A DNA stretch of 64,000 bases from Niveispirillum sp943371025 (GCA_943371025.1 CALRTC020000028.1:22852-86851), one strand, 5' to 3'; shown: positions 53,400-61,868, counted from the stretch's first letter. Made by a program: numbers and translations. Notes: generated by a model from the letters alone, not told the origin.

Positions 53400-54644
53400 A
53401 TGACCAAGAAGAACAAGGCGTCATCCGCATCCCTTCGTCAGCGCACCCTGGCCGGTCTGTCGCTGGCGCTCTGCCTCACCTGCCTGCCGGCACAGGCGGC
53501 CGACCTGACCGATGCCTTCACCAATGGCAAGTTCCTGCTGGACGCCCGCTACCGGTTCGAGGATGTGGATCAGGCCGGGCTGCCGCAAGGCGCACAGGCC
53601 CATACAATGCGGGCGCGTGTCGGCTATCAGACGGCGGCCGTGCAGGGCCTGTCGCTGCTGGCGGAGATGGAGGGCGTGGCCCATCTGAACGGTGCCTTCA
53701 ATGACAGCATCAACGGCAAGACCAAGCGCCCGTTGATCACCGACCCGGACGGCGCGGAACTGAACCGCCTGCAACTGGATTACACGGGCCTGCCCGGCAC
53801 CCAGGTCACCCTGGGTCGCCAGCGCATCAACCTGGACAATCAGCGCTTCATCGGCGCCGTCGGCTTCCGCCAGAATGAACAGACCTTCGACGCCCTGCGG
53901 GTGGTCAACAAGAGCATCCCCAATGTCGAGTTGAACTATGCCCTGGTTACCCAGGTGAACCGCATCTTCGGCAATGAAAGCCCGCAGGGTGAGTATGAGG
54001 GCACGTCCCACCTGCTGAACGCCGCCGTCACCCTGGCGCCTGTGGGCAAGATCACGGGCTATGCCTATTTCCTGGACCTGAACGAACAGCCGCTGCTGAC
54101 CACGCGCACCGTGGGCGCGCGGCTGGCGGGCAAGCAGACGCTGGGGACGGTGACCCTGGCTTATGTCGGCGAATATGCCCACCAGACCGACTACAAGCAT
54201 AATCCCCGTAATATCGCGCTGGATTATCTGGCGGGTGAACTGACGGGCAGCATCGGCGGCACGGGCCTGACCGTCGGCGTCGAGTCGCTGGAAGGCGACG
54301 GGGTGCGCGGCTTCGCCACGCCGCTGGCCACGCTGCACAAGTTCCAGGGCTATGCCGATGCCTTCCTGACCACGCCCGCCAATGGCGTCGTCGACACCTA
54401 TGGCAAGTTGGGCCATGACGCCAAGCTGACCTGGGGCCGCATCACCGGCCTGTCGACCGCCCTCTGGTACCATGATTTTGAGGCGGAGCGCGGCGGGGCC
54501 AGGCAGGGCACGGAATGGGATGCCGAACTGGCCCTGAAATTCGGGCCGAAGATCACGGCGGGCGTGAAATATGCCGATTTTGACGGGCGCGGGGCGCTTG
54601 CCGACCGGCGCAAGATCTGGCTGTCGGTCGATTATGTGATGTGA
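53400..54644 (+). CDS. Outer-membrane beta-barrel porin (alginate-export-like family)
   Basis: 414 residues. A signal peptide (RTLAGLSLALCLTCLPAQA) is followed by a region of alternating beta-strands (LLDARYRFEDVDQ, VTLGRQRINLDNQRFIGAVG) ending LSVDYVM. The LGRQRINLDNQRFIG segment and NEQTFDALRV match the alginate-export-type porin family. Substrate unknown; the sigma-54 promoter and nitrate-type leader suggest a nitrogen source, perhaps nitrate. GGAG precedes the ATG at good spacing. A bidirectional terminator follows. Confidence 0.82.
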   Translation: MTKKNKASSASLRQRTLAGLSLALCLTCLPAQAADLTDAFTNGKFLLDARYRFEDVDQAGLPQGAQAHTMRARVGYQTAAVQGLSLLAEMEGVAHLNGAFNDSINGKTKRPLITDPDGAELNRLQLDYTGLPGTQVTLGRQRINLDNQRFIGAVGFRQNEQTFDALRVVNKSIPNVELNYALVTQVNRIFGNESPQGEYEGTSHLLNAAVTLAPVGKITGYAYFLDLNEQPLLTTRTVGARLAGKQTLGTVTLAYVGEYAHQTDYKHNPRNIALDYLAGELTGSIGGTGLTVGVESLEGDGVRGFATPLATLHKFQGYADAFLTTPANGVVDTYGKLGHDAKLTWGRITGLSTALWYHDFEAERGGARQGTEWDAELALKFGPKITAGVKYADFDGRGALADRRKIWLSVDYVM

Positions 54645-54646
54645 TG

Positions 54647-54691
54647 AAAAAAGGGGGAGGCGGATCGAACGACCCACCTCCCCCTTTTTTT
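54647..54691. terminator. Bidirectional terminator between porin and iron-binding-protein genes
   Basis: A run of six A's and GGGGGAGG pair with CCTCCCCC and a run of T's (14-bp arms), serving the convergent genes on both sides. Confidence 0.92.
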
Positions 54692-54702
54692 GACTGCGCA
54701 GC

Positions 54703-55761
54703 TTACTTCCAGCCGGCCCGATCCATGATCTTCAGGGCTTCGGCATTGTTTTCGCCATAGATGGCTGCATTCAGGCTGTCGCGCTTGAACTCGCCCCAGG
54801 CGGCCACCGTCGCATGCGAGGGGATGCCGGCCACGACGGGGAATTCGAAATTGGCCTCCGCGAAGATCTTCTGCGCCTCCGGGGTGGACAGAAACTCCAG
54901 GAATTTCACGGCATTGGCGCGGTTGGGGGCGTATTTGGCCACGCCGGCACCGGAGATGTTCATGTGCGTGCCGCGATCCCCCTGATTGGGGAAGAACAGG
55001 CCCGCCTTTTCCGCCGCCGCCTTTTCCGCCGGGTTGGTCGAATTCAGCATGCGGGCGAAATAATAGGTGTTGGAGATGGCGACATCGCCTTCTCCCGCCG
55101 CCACAGCCTTGATCTGATCGATATCGCCGCCCTGCGGCTTGCGGGCAAAATTGCCAGCCAGGCCCTTGGCCCAGGCTTCCGTCTTCTCCGCACCATGGGC
55201 AGCCAGAATGGAGCCGGTCAGCGACTGATTGTAGACGCTGGTGGAACTGCGGACCAGGACGCGGCCCTTCCATTTCGGATCGGCCAGATCCTCATAGGTC
55301 GACAGGTCCGACGGCTTCACCGTGGCCTTGTTATAGATGATGACACGGGCGCGGGCCGACAGGCCAAACCAGTAACCGTCCTTTTCGCGATAGGCGGCGG
55401 GCACCGTCTTTTCCAGCACGGCACTTTTCACCGCTTGCAGCACGTCGGCATTCTGCGCGCGCCACAGGCGGCCGGCATCCACAGCCAGCAGCACATCGGC
55501 CGGGCTGTTACGCCCTTCGGCCTTCAGCCGTTCGATCAGCTCGTCATCCTTGCCTTCGATGACATTGACCTGGATGCCCGTCTGTTTCTCGAAGGCGGCG
55601 TAGAGCAACTTGTCGGCGTCGTAATGGCGCGAGGAATAGATGTTCACCTCCGCCGCTTGCGCCCGCGCGGCCGGTCCCGCAATGAGGGACAGACCCAGAC
55701 CGGCACCCAGCAGGGGCAGGGCCAGCGATCGCAGCAGCGTGCGGCGGAAAAACATCTTCAT
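54703..55761 (-). CDS. Iron(III) ABC transporter periplasmic binding protein (FbpA/FutA-like)
   Basis: 352 residues with a signal peptide (MKMFFRRTLLRSLALPLLGA). The mature start AEVNIYSSRHYDADKLLYAA and the tyrosine-rich SNTYYFARML are typical of ferric-binding proteins, whose tandem tyrosines hold Fe(III). Other signatures are DVLLAVDAGRLW and VRSSTSVYNQSLTGSI. The permease and ATPase are not adjacent. The start at 55761 has GGAG 9 nt upstream. A long Fur-like palindrome in the upstream region suggests iron repression. Confidence 0.9.
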   Translation of the reverse strand: MKMFFRRTLLRSLALPLLGAGLGLSLIAGPAARAQAAEVNIYSSRHYDADKLLYAAFEKQTGIQVNVIEGKDDELIERLKAEGRNSPADVLLAVDAGRLWRAQNADVLQAVKSAVLEKTVPAAYREKDGYWFGLSARARVIIYNKATVKPSDLSTYEDLADPKWKGRVLVRSSTSVYNQSLTGSILAAHGAEKTEAWAKGLAGNFARKPQGGDIDQIKAVAAGEGDVAISNTYYFARMLNSTNPAEKAAAEKAGLFFPNQGDRGTHMNISGAGVAKYAPNRANAVKFLEFLSTPEAQKIFAEANFEFPVVAGIPSHATVAAWGEFKRDSLNAAIYGENNAEALKIMDRAGWK

Positions 55762-55918
55762 CTTCTTCGGCTCCTGGCGACAGTGCCGGCCGTGCGGCCG
55801 GGGCGATAGATCCAGCCAAGCGGCGGGGACTGCCCGATATGTCGGCAGCCATCCGGTCGCTGTCAAGATGCCAATGAGAGCCATTCGCATAGTATGGCGA
55901 GAGGCAGTTGGCCGTTGA

Positions 55919-55944
55919 GAATCATTTGCAATTGCGAATGACTC
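55919..55944. promoter_or_regulatory. 26-bp Fur-like palindrome in a divergent promoter
   Basis: GAATCATTTGCAA-TTGCGAATGACTC is a palindrome centred on GCAATTGC with two mismatched pairs. It is AT-rich and carries AATCATT/AATGACT-like arms as in Fur boxes, lying between the iron-binding-protein gene and the next gene. Confidence 0.65.
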
Positions 55945-55985
55945 GCAATAAGCTTCTTCCATCAACCCCGAAGATGGAGGCGTCA

Positions 55986-56555
55986 ATGAATGGCGAAGCC
56001 CTGTGGTGGCCAGATCTGGCAGCGGCGGCACCCGGCACGGCACCGGCACCAGATCCCGACAGCCACGCGGCCCGCGTCGCGTCGCTGACCGAACAGCAGG
56101 CCGGCGGCACCGTCTTCACCCTGTCGCGGGGGGAACAATTGCTGCTCTGGTCGGCGCGGCGCTGGCGTCATGGGCGGTTCCGCTGGCAGGAGGTGGAGCT
56201 GGAGTTCCGGCGCCTGCTGCCCGGTGGCTGGGCCGATGCCCTGCTGGCCTGGGAAGAGGCGCTGGAGCAATTGCATCTCTATCCTGCCGGGCGACCCGAT
56301 ATCGGCAATGGCTGCCGCTCCGCCCTGTCGCTGGATGAACGCGCCTTGCTGACCATTCTGGCCGTTCTGCAACGGCCGCGCAGCCGTCTGTCGCCCGGTC
56401 TGTTGCTGGCCCGGCTGCTTCCTCCGGCCCGTCGCCGCGACCTGGCGGCACCCCTGCTGACGCTGGCAACCTGCCTGTCGCTGGGGGCGGTCACGCTGCC
56501 GCTGCGCGGACCCAGCCCCTTCACGGAACCCGGTCGGGATTATCCATATCGATGA
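55986..56555 (+). CDS. Uncharacterised protein downstream of the Fur-like site
   Basis: 189 residues, soluble, Arg- and Leu-rich, with predicted helices (EVELEFRRLLPGGWADALLA, EEALEQLHLYPAG, LDERALLTILAVLQ). I do not recognise a family. ATG 55986 is chosen because GGAGG lies 5 nt upstream; ATG 55974 is possible. Its position 42 bp beyond the palindrome suggests iron-responsive expression. Its 3' end overlaps the RibD-like gene by 35 bp on the opposite strand. Confidence 0.65.
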   Translation: MNGEALWWPDLAAAAPGTAPAPDPDSHAARVASLTEQQAGGTVFTLSRGEQLLLWSARRWRHGRFRWQEVELEFRRLLPGGWADALLAWEEALEQLHLYPAGRPDIGNGCRSALSLDERALLTILAVLQRPRSRLSPGLLLARLLPPARRRDLAAPLLTLATCLSLGAVTLPLRGPSPFTEPGRDYPYR

Positions 56556-57195
56556 CACAGACATTGCCCAGCAGCCGGGTGGCGCGGATGCGCAGCCGGT
56601 GGTCGGGCCCGAAGGGAAAGCGCCCGGACCCGGCCAGGCGCGGGGCCGCATCCTGCCCGACCAGGAACGGTGCCACGGCCAGACGCAGATGGTGGAAAGC
56701 GCCATCGGCCAGGAACCGTGTCAGCAGTTCCGTCCCCCCTTCCACCAGCAGACGGCGCACGCCCAATGCCGAAAGGCGGTCCAGGATGGCGCGGCTGTCC
56801 GTCCCGTCCAGACCCGCCACGGTCGCCACATTGCCCAGTCGCGCCCGCGTGGCGGCCAGCACCGGTTCAGGGCACAGGACCACCCGCTCCCCACCCCGGG
56901 TGAAGAAGGCGGACGCCGGGTCCAGTTCACCTGTGCGCGTGACCGTCACCTTCAAAGGATGGTCGGGCAATCCCGCCTGCCGGCGGCGTTCCAGCAGGTC
57001 CGGATAGCGCACGGTCAGGCGTGGCGCGTCCCGCCGCACGGTACCGGCGCCGACCAGAATGGCGTCGCACTCTGCCCGCAGGCCATGCATGTCGCGGCAA
57101 TCCTCCTCGCTGGACAGAACCAGCGGCCTGCTGCCGCCAACCATGTCGATATGGCCATCCAGTGACATGCAGGCCGACAGATGCACCCGTTCCAT
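56521..57195 (-). CDS. RibD C-terminal/dihydrofolate-reductase-like reductase
   Basis: 224 residues. The RibD reductase-like fold has VHLSACMSLDGHIDMVGG, DAILVGAGTVRRDAPRLTVR, and LGVRRLLVEGGTELLTRFLA with the conserved EGG motif. The deaminase half of RibD is absent. Related enzymes reduce riboflavin-pathway or other pyrimidine/furan intermediates using NADPH. Start uncertain: ATG 57195 (AAGGGG upstream) or ATG 57207. No FMN riboswitch was recognised upstream. Confidence 0.82.
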   Translation of the reverse strand: MERVHLSACMSLDGHIDMVGGSRPLVLSSEEDCRDMHGLRAECDAILVGAGTVRRDAPRLTVRYPDLLERRRQAGLPDHPLKVTVTRTGELDPASAFFTRGGERVVLCPEPVLAATRARLGNVATVAGLDGTDSRAILDRLSALGVRRLLVEGGTELLTRFLADGAFHHLRLAVAPFLVGQDAAPRLAGSGRFPFGPDHRLRIRATRLLGNVCVIDMDNPDRVP

Positions 57196-57454
57196 GCGCC
57201 CCTTCATCCTTGTCGTTGCAGAAAGGGTGGGGCGCGATGCGACCCCGTCCAGTACCGGTATCCGATCAACGGCCCATTTCCTCCCTCATCCCCTTTCAAG
57301 CGAACGGATCAGGCCAACCGATCGTTCCCCGACGGCCGATGCCCGCATCGGCTGCGGACAAAGGACCGGCGCTGTTGCCGGAACGCCGGCGGAAAAAGCG
57401 ATTGCCGCATTTCAGTGCAAAAGCATAGATGATCCCCCAGGCAGTCGCGTGCAA

Positions 57455-57483
57455 TTGACTTCGCCGTGACCAGATCGTAATGA
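57455..57483 (+). promoter_or_regulatory. Sigma-70 promoter of the solute-binding-protein gene
   Basis: TTGACT (57455-57460), 17-nt spacer, TAATGA (57478-57483). It lies in the otherwise gene-free 328-bp gap 57196-57523, in which no other element was recognised. Confidence 0.6.
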
Positions 57484-57523
57484 CGCCAACGCGTTTTCAG
57501 TCAGGATGCAAGGGGCACTTTTC

Positions 57524-58321
57524 ATGAAGATTTGGACCATTCCCACGAAAATTTGCGCCTTGGCCGGCCTGTCCCTGCTTCTGGCCGGCAATGTTGCTGC
57601 CCCCGCCCGGTCGGAAGAGGTGAAGTTGCGTGCCGACAGCTGGTGCCCCTACAATTGCGCGCCGGGCGTGCGTCCCGGCTATCTTGTTGAAATCGCCAAG
57701 GCGGCGCTGGAGTCGTCTGGCCACAAGGTCGATTATGCGCTGATGCCATGGACGGACGCGCTGGCGGCCACCCGCGCCGGTACCGTGACTGCCGCCGTGG
57801 GGGCCACGCATGAAGAAGCGGGCGATCTGATCTATCCAAAGACGCCGATGGGTCTGTCCAGCCCGACGCTGGTCATCCGCAAGGGCAAGGAAACCAAGGA
57901 TTTCAAGATCACCAACCTTGAATCACTGAAGAGCCTGCGCTTTGGTTCGATCAAGGACTATTTCTACAGCGACGCCGTCAACGCCTTCATCGACGCCAAC
58001 AAGGGTTCGCCCAACATGGTGCAGGTGTCGGGCGACGATGTGACCGAGGAACTGGTCAACCTGCTGATTGATGGCAAGATCGACGCCATGGTCGAAGACA
58101 GCAACGTGATCGATTTCCTGCTGGAATCGAAGGGCTATCGCAACCTGTTCACCTATCATTCTCTGGGCGACCAGTCGGAAGTGTCCATCGGCTTCTCACC
58201 CAAGGATCCGAACAGCGCCACCTATGTGAAGCTGATCGACACCAAGATGGTGGAGTTGCGCAAGAGCGGGCAGCTGGCCACCATCCTGGCCAAATACGGG
58301 GTGCGCGACTGGCAGCCGTGA
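57524..58321 (+). CDS. Periplasmic solute-binding protein (amino-acid-type, SBP family 3-like)
   Basis: 265 residues with a signal peptide (KICALAGLSLLLAGNVAAPA). It resembles type-3 periplasmic binding proteins (RPGYLVEIAKAALESSGHKV, MPWTDALAATRAGTVTAAVG, SLKSLRFGSIKDYFYSDAV, LLIDGKIDAMVEDSNVIDFL). An early WCPYNC may form a disulfide. No permease is adjacent, so it either serves a distant transporter or acts as a sensor domain. AAGGGG lies 8 nt upstream of the ATG. Confidence 0.85.
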   Translation: MKIWTIPTKICALAGLSLLLAGNVAAPARSEEVKLRADSWCPYNCAPGVRPGYLVEIAKAALESSGHKVDYALMPWTDALAATRAGTVTAAVGATHEEAGDLIYPKTPMGLSSPTLVIRKGKETKDFKITNLESLKSLRFGSIKDYFYSDAVNAFIDANKGSPNMVQVSGDDVTEELVNLLIDGKIDAMVEDSNVIDFLLESKGYRNLFTYHSLGDQSEVSIGFSPKDPNSATYVKLIDTKMVELRKSGQLATILAKYGVRDWQP

Positions 58322-58337
58322 CCGGTCCTTGCGTGGT

Positions 58338-58431
58338 GAATATAAAAGGCCCCCGCCGGATATCGGCGGGGGCCTTTTATATTCATGTTCCCTCAAACGC
58401 CGGGCGCCAACTCCGTTGGCTTGGCTTACGC
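58338..58431 (+). repeat. Palindrome-plus-box intergenic element, copy B (also a terminator)
   Basis: A 21-bp perfect hairpin (58338-58358 / 58364-58384, loop GATAT), then GTTCCCTCA (58387-58395), CGCCGGGCG (58398-58406), a small hairpin GCCAAC-tcc-GTTGGC (58406-58420) and TTGGCTTACGC (58421-58431). The first hairpin directly follows the binding-protein gene and contains a T-rich 3' arm, so it also terminates transcription. Confidence 0.8.
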
Positions 58432-58465
58432 CGCACGCGCGGCGGGCCGGCGGTCGCCAGCCTGC

Positions 58466-58524
58466 AATCGCTTTTGATCGTAACCGATCAAAAGCGATTT
58501 TCATGTTCCCCCAAGCACAGGGCG
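58466..58524 (+). repeat. Palindrome-plus-box intergenic element, copy C
   Basis: 15-bp perfect arms (58466-58480 / 58485-58499, loop TAAC), then TTCAT, GTTCCCCCA (58505-58513) and CACAGGGCG (58516-58524). Its stem shares the core TTTGATCG/CGATCAAA with copy A while the flanking base pairs differ but remain paired. Confidence 0.75.
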
Positions 58525-58555
58525 AACGCATCCGCCACGGGGGGGGGGAGGCTAA

Positions 58556-59137
58556 TCAGGCGCTGGTGTTCACATGCCCGCCGACATCGCCCTTGGCGAC
58601 GCCGACAATGGCTTCGCGCAGCAGGCGGCCATGGATCGTGTAGCCAGCCTGCAGCACCTGCACCACGGTGCCCGCGGGCTTACCCGTATTCTCGATCTCC
58701 ATCATGATCTGATGGAAGTTCGGGTCGGCCGGGGCGCCCAGCGCCTCCACCTTGGCAATGCCGGCGCGATCGAAGGCGGCCAGCAACTGGCGCTCCGTCG
58801 CTTCCACGCCCGTCAGCAGGTTGCCGACGGCCTGGTTGCTCTCACGCACGTCGGGGGCCACCGCTTCCACGGCGCGGCGCAGATTGTCCGCCACGGCCAG
58901 CAGTTCCTTGGCGAACTTGGAAACGGCATATTTGGACGTGTCCTCGCGCTCCCGCTCGGCGCGGCGGCGCACATTCTCGGTCTCGGCCAGGGCGCGCAGA
59001 ATCTGGTCTTTCAGGGATGCGACCTCCGCCTCCAGCTGGGCGACGCGGGCCGGATCGGCCGCGGCCTCGGACGCCGGATTGACCGTTTCGGCGGCGGCGC
59101 TGGTGTCGCTGTCGTGGGTATTGATCGTATCGGTCAT
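58556..59137 (-). CDS. grpE: Nucleotide exchange factor GrpE
   Basis: 193 residues. It releases ADP from DnaK. An acidic N-terminus is followed by a long coiled coil (EAEVASLKDQILRALAETEN, RRRAEREREDTSKYA) and a C-terminal beta domain (QIMMEIENTGKPAGTVVQVL, GYTIHGRLLREAIVGVAKG). It lies 145 bp downstream of hrcA on the same strand, the common heat-shock operon order. Confidence 0.96.
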   Translation of the reverse strand: MTDTINTHDSDTSAAAETVNPASEAAADPARVAQLEAEVASLKDQILRALAETENVRRRAEREREDTSKYAVSKFAKELLAVADNLRRAVEAVAPDVRESNQAVGNLLTGVEATERQLLAAFDRAGIAKVEALGAPADPNFHQIMMEIENTGKPAGTVVQVLQAGYTIHGRLLREAIVGVAKGDVGGHVNTSA

Positions 59138-59282
59138 AGCGGATCGAGCCTTCGGAATTTACCTGGTGCGGGCGCCGGACAAGGGGTGGATGCCCGGCGG
59201 CCCCCTGGTTTAGGCGGGATTAAACATTCTGTCGAGAGTGTCCACCCAGAAATAGGGTCGGACCCCCATGGCCCGCAAGGGG

Positions 59283-60320
59283 TCAGCCCATCAACCGGCC
59301 GATGACCTTGGCGGTATAATCGACCATGGGAATGATGCGGGCGTAATTGATGCGGGTGGGACCGATGACGCCGATGGCACCGACGATCTGGTCCTTGGTG
59401 TTGGCATAGGGGCTGACGATCATCGAACAGCCGGCATGGGAAAACAGGTTGTTCTCCGCCCCGATGAAGATCTGCACACCCTCCGCCTTGCCGGTCGCGT
59501 CCAGCATCTTCACCATCTGCTCACGCGTTTCCAGCGCTTCGAACAGGGACCGGATGCGTTCCAGGTCGGAAATGGCGGTGACATCCTCCAGCAGCCTGGC
59601 CTGACCGCGCACGATCAGATAGCCCTGGCTGCCCCGCGCCCCGGACCAGGTGGCCAGCCCCGTCTCCACGACCTTGCGGGTCAGTTCGTCCAGCTGGGTC
59701 TTCTGCTCCTCCATCTCCTTCTGGATGAAGGCGCGGGCTTCCGACAGGGTGCGGCCGACGACGCGGGCATTCAGATAGTTGGACGCCATCTGCAGGGCCG
59801 ATGGCGGCAGGCCCGTGGACACCTCCACCACCCGGTTTTCCACCAGCCCATCCTCCGTTACCAGCACGACCAGGGCGCGGCCGGGCGACAGGTTGACGAA
59901 CTCGATATGCTTCAGCGGCCGGTCGGTCTTGGGCGCCAGCACCAGCCCCGCGCAGGACGACAGGCCCGACAGCAGGTTCGTCGCCTCCTCCAGCACCTCC
60001 GGCACGGAACGGCCACGGGCGGAACAGGTGACCTCGATATCCTCCCGCTCCCGCTCCGTCAGATCGCCCACCTCCAGCAAGCCATTGACGAACAGGCGCA
60101 GGCCGGCATCGGTGGGCACGCGCCCAGCCGAGGTGTGGGGAGCCATCAGCAGGCCCAGCTCCTCCAGGTCGGCCATGACATTGCGGATGGTCGCCGGCGA
60201 CAGGCTGGCGGACAGGCGGCGCGACAGGGTCCGCGACCCCACCGGTTCACCCGTCTGGACATAGGCTTCGACGATCTGGCGGAAAATTTCCCGCGACCGC
60301 TGGTTCAGCTCGCTGATCAT
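59283..60320 (-). CDS. hrcA: Heat-inducible transcription repressor HrcA
   Basis: 345 residues. The winged-helix N-terminus (FRQIVEAYVQTGEPVGSRTL, SPATIRNVMADLEELGLL) and the central GAF-like domain, ending with CSMIVSPYA and GAIGVIGPTRINYARIIPMV, are diagnostic. It binds CIRCE elements to repress chaperone genes. No CIRCE repeat was found next to it here, so its targets (such as groESL) lie elsewhere. Divergent from rph. Confidence 0.96.
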   Translation of the reverse strand: MISELNQRSREIFRQIVEAYVQTGEPVGSRTLSRRLSASLSPATIRNVMADLEELGLLMAPHTSAGRVPTDAGLRLFVNGLLEVGDLTEREREDIEVTCSARGRSVPEVLEEATNLLSGLSSCAGLVLAPKTDRPLKHIEFVNLSPGRALVVLVTEDGLVENRVVEVSTGLPPSALQMASNYLNARVVGRTLSEARAFIQKEMEEQKTQLDELTRKVVETGLATWSGARGSQGYLIVRGQARLLEDVTAISDLERIRSLFEALETREQMVKMLDATGKAEGVQIFIGAENNLFSHAGCSMIVSPYANTKDQIVGAIGVIGPTRINYARIIPMVDYTAKVIGRLMG

Positions 60321-60481
60321 CCGGCCCTTCGGGTTCCTTCCGTGACGCGACAGGCAAAAGAGTAGTGGGGGCGGCGGTGCAAATCAATGGAGCGACGCTG
60401 GCCGTCGGGATGGACGAAGGGGCGTCGCCATTGCTAAGAGGAATGGCTTTCAAAGATCGTGACAAGAACGGAAGAGCCACC

Positions 60482-61201
60482 ATGTCCCGCCCGTCCGGCC
60501 GTCTGGCCGACCAGCTGCGCATCGTCAGCCTGGAAACCAATTTCTCCCGCCATGCCGAAGGTTCCTGCCTGGTGAAGTTCGGCGACACGCATGTGCTGTG
60601 CACCGCCAGCGTGGATGAGAAGGTGCCACCCTTCCTGCGCGGCAAGGGCCAGGGCTGGGTGACGGCCGAATATGGCATGCTGCCCCGGTCCACCCATACC
60701 CGCACCGACCGTGAGGCCGCCAAGGGCAAGCAGTCCGGCCGCACGCAGGAGATCCAGCGCCTGATCGGCCGGTCTTTGCGCGCCGTCACCGACCTGAAGG
60801 CCATGGGCGAGGTGCAGATCAAGGTCGATTGCGACGTCATCCAGGCCGATGGCGGCACCCGCACGGCCAGCATCACCGGCGCCTATGTCGCCCTGCATCT
60901 GGCCTTCCAGCATCTGGTGCGCATCGGCACCCTGGCCCATATCCCCCTGATCGATCAGGTGGCCGCCATTTCCTGCGGTCTGTACCAGGGCGAACCTGTC
61001 CTGGACCTGGATTATGCCGAAGACAGCAATGCCGGTGCCGACGCCAATTTCGTGCTGACCGGCAAGGGCGGCATCGTGGAAATCCAGGGCACGGCCGAGG
61101 ACAAGCCGTTCGAGGAAGCCGAGTTCATGGCCCTGATGGCCCTGGCCCGCAAGGGGATCGGCGAACTGACGGTGCTGCAGCGCCAGGCGCTGGGGCTGTA
61201 A
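60482..61201 (+). CDS. rph: Ribonuclease PH
   Basis: 239 residues. A phosphorolytic 3' exoribonuclease that trims tRNA precursors. Signatures: LETNFSRHAEGSCLVKFGDT, MLPRSTHTRTDREAAKGKQS, GRSLRAVTDLKAMGEVQIKV, DCDVIQADGGTRTASITGAY. ATG 60482 is preceded by GGAAGAG. A strong palindrome with 14-bp arms follows its stop. Confidence 0.97.
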   Translation: MSRPSGRLADQLRIVSLETNFSRHAEGSCLVKFGDTHVLCTASVDEKVPPFLRGKGQGWVTAEYGMLPRSTHTRTDREAAKGKQSGRTQEIQRLIGRSLRAVTDLKAMGEVQIKVDCDVIQADGGTRTASITGAYVALHLAFQHLVRIGTLAHIPLIDQVAAISCGLYQGEPVLDLDYAEDSNAGADANFVLTGKGGIVEIQGTAEDKPFEEAEFMALMALARKGIGELTVLQRQALGL

Positions 61202-61219
61202 CCCGCCAAGTCGTGTAGG

Positions 61220-61276
61220 GTCACATGCTGCGGCGTACCGCAGCATGTGACGAGGGTTCCTCATAGCCTCCGGCCG
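61220..61276 (+). repeat. Palindrome-plus-box intergenic element, probable copy D
   Basis: 14-bp perfect arms (61220-61233 / 61238-61251, loop CGTA), then GTTCCTCA (61256-61263) and GCCTCCGGCCG (61266-61276), a diverged form of the box seen in copies A-C. It also lies right after a gene (rph). Confidence 0.55.
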
Positions 61277-61329
61277 TCCCGCAGGTTAAATTCGCCAACG
61301 GTCGGGAGCCGCCGCCAGCCGCGACCCCG

Positions 61330-61358
61330 TTGGCTTGCCCCCCATTTAATTCTATAGT
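61330..61358 (+). promoter_or_regulatory. Sigma-70-like promoter of the ccdAB module
   Basis: TTGGCT (61330-61335), 17-nt spacer, TATAGT (61353-61358), 32 bp upstream of the ccdA start codon. Confidence 0.55.
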
Positions 61359-61390
61359 CAAGCGCACGCCCTCTACCGTTCGAGATTGTC

Positions 61391-61558
61391 ATGCAGACCG
61401 CAGACCCCGCCGCCTCATCGACAACCAAGACGCCCAAACGAGCGGTGCGGACCAAGGCCGAGCGCGACTGGCTGGAACGCAACCGCGAGGCACTGGAAAG
61501 CTCCAACGCCTATGTTGACGCCCACGGGCTGCCGCTGGAACACCAGCGGCTGTTCTGA
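61391..61558 (+). CDS. ccdA: CcdA-like antitoxin
   Basis: 55 residues, below many ORF-length cut-offs. The C-terminal half ERDWLERNREALESSNAYVD then HGLPLEHQRLF matches CcdA, whose tail wraps and neutralises CcdB. The N-terminal DNA-binding part is short and unlike the F-plasmid one. The stop overlaps the ccdB start (TGATG). Confidence 0.85.
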   Translation: MQTADPAASSTTKTPKRAVRTKAERDWLERNREALESSNAYVDAHGLPLEHQRLF

Positions 61559-61857
61559 TGGCGCGCTTCGAGATTTTTGCCAACAAGGGCGGTCCGGGAT
61601 ATCTGCTGGATGTGCAGGCAGATCTTTTGCGCGGGTTGAATACGCGCGTCGTCGTGCCGCTGCTGCCAAAGGATCTGGCGCCGAAACCGGCCACCCGCTT
61701 GAACCCGACATTCCTGTTGGACGGGACCGAATATGTGATGGCGACACAGTTTCTGGCTGCGGTCCCCTTGAACGTGCTGGGCACACCCCTTCACAATTTG
61801 TCCCACCAGGACACCGCCATCACCGCCGCCTTGGACTTCCTTTTTGGCGGAATCTGA
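61558..61857 (+). CDS. ccdB: CcdB-like toxin (gyrase inhibitor)
   Basis: 99 residues. FEIFANKGGPGYLLDVQADL, TRVVVPLLP, LNPTFLLDGTEYVMATQFLA and the C-terminal DFLFGGI match CcdB, which traps GyrA on DNA; its C-terminal Gly-Ile is known to matter for poisoning. It is translationally coupled to ccdA and ends 11 bp before rdgB. Intact, so probably active. Confidence 0.88.
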   Translation: MARFEIFANKGGPGYLLDVQADLLRGLNTRVVVPLLPKDLAPKPATRLNPTFLLDGTEYVMATQFLAAVPLNVLGTPLHNLSHQDTAITAALDFLFGGI

Positions 61858-61868
61858 CCGGAGCCCCC

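Noticed and set aside
57196..57523. Possible FMN riboswitch upstream of the RibD-like gene
   Set aside because: The region lacks the conserved FMN-element core segments; only a promoter for the opposite gene is clear.
58196..58531. Minus-strand open frame of 111 codons across repeat copies B and C, with an internal start giving MKIAFDRLRSKAIAG
   Set aside because: It is formed by reading through the palindromes and terminator; the perfect hairpins and shared boxes are better explained as non-coding structure. A short peptide from this frame cannot be fully excluded.
59138..60481. CIRCE operator (TTAGCACTC-N9-GAGTGCTAA) near hrcA/grpE
   Set aside because: No such repeat was found in the intergenic regions around hrcA, so HrcA autoregulation at this locus is not supported.
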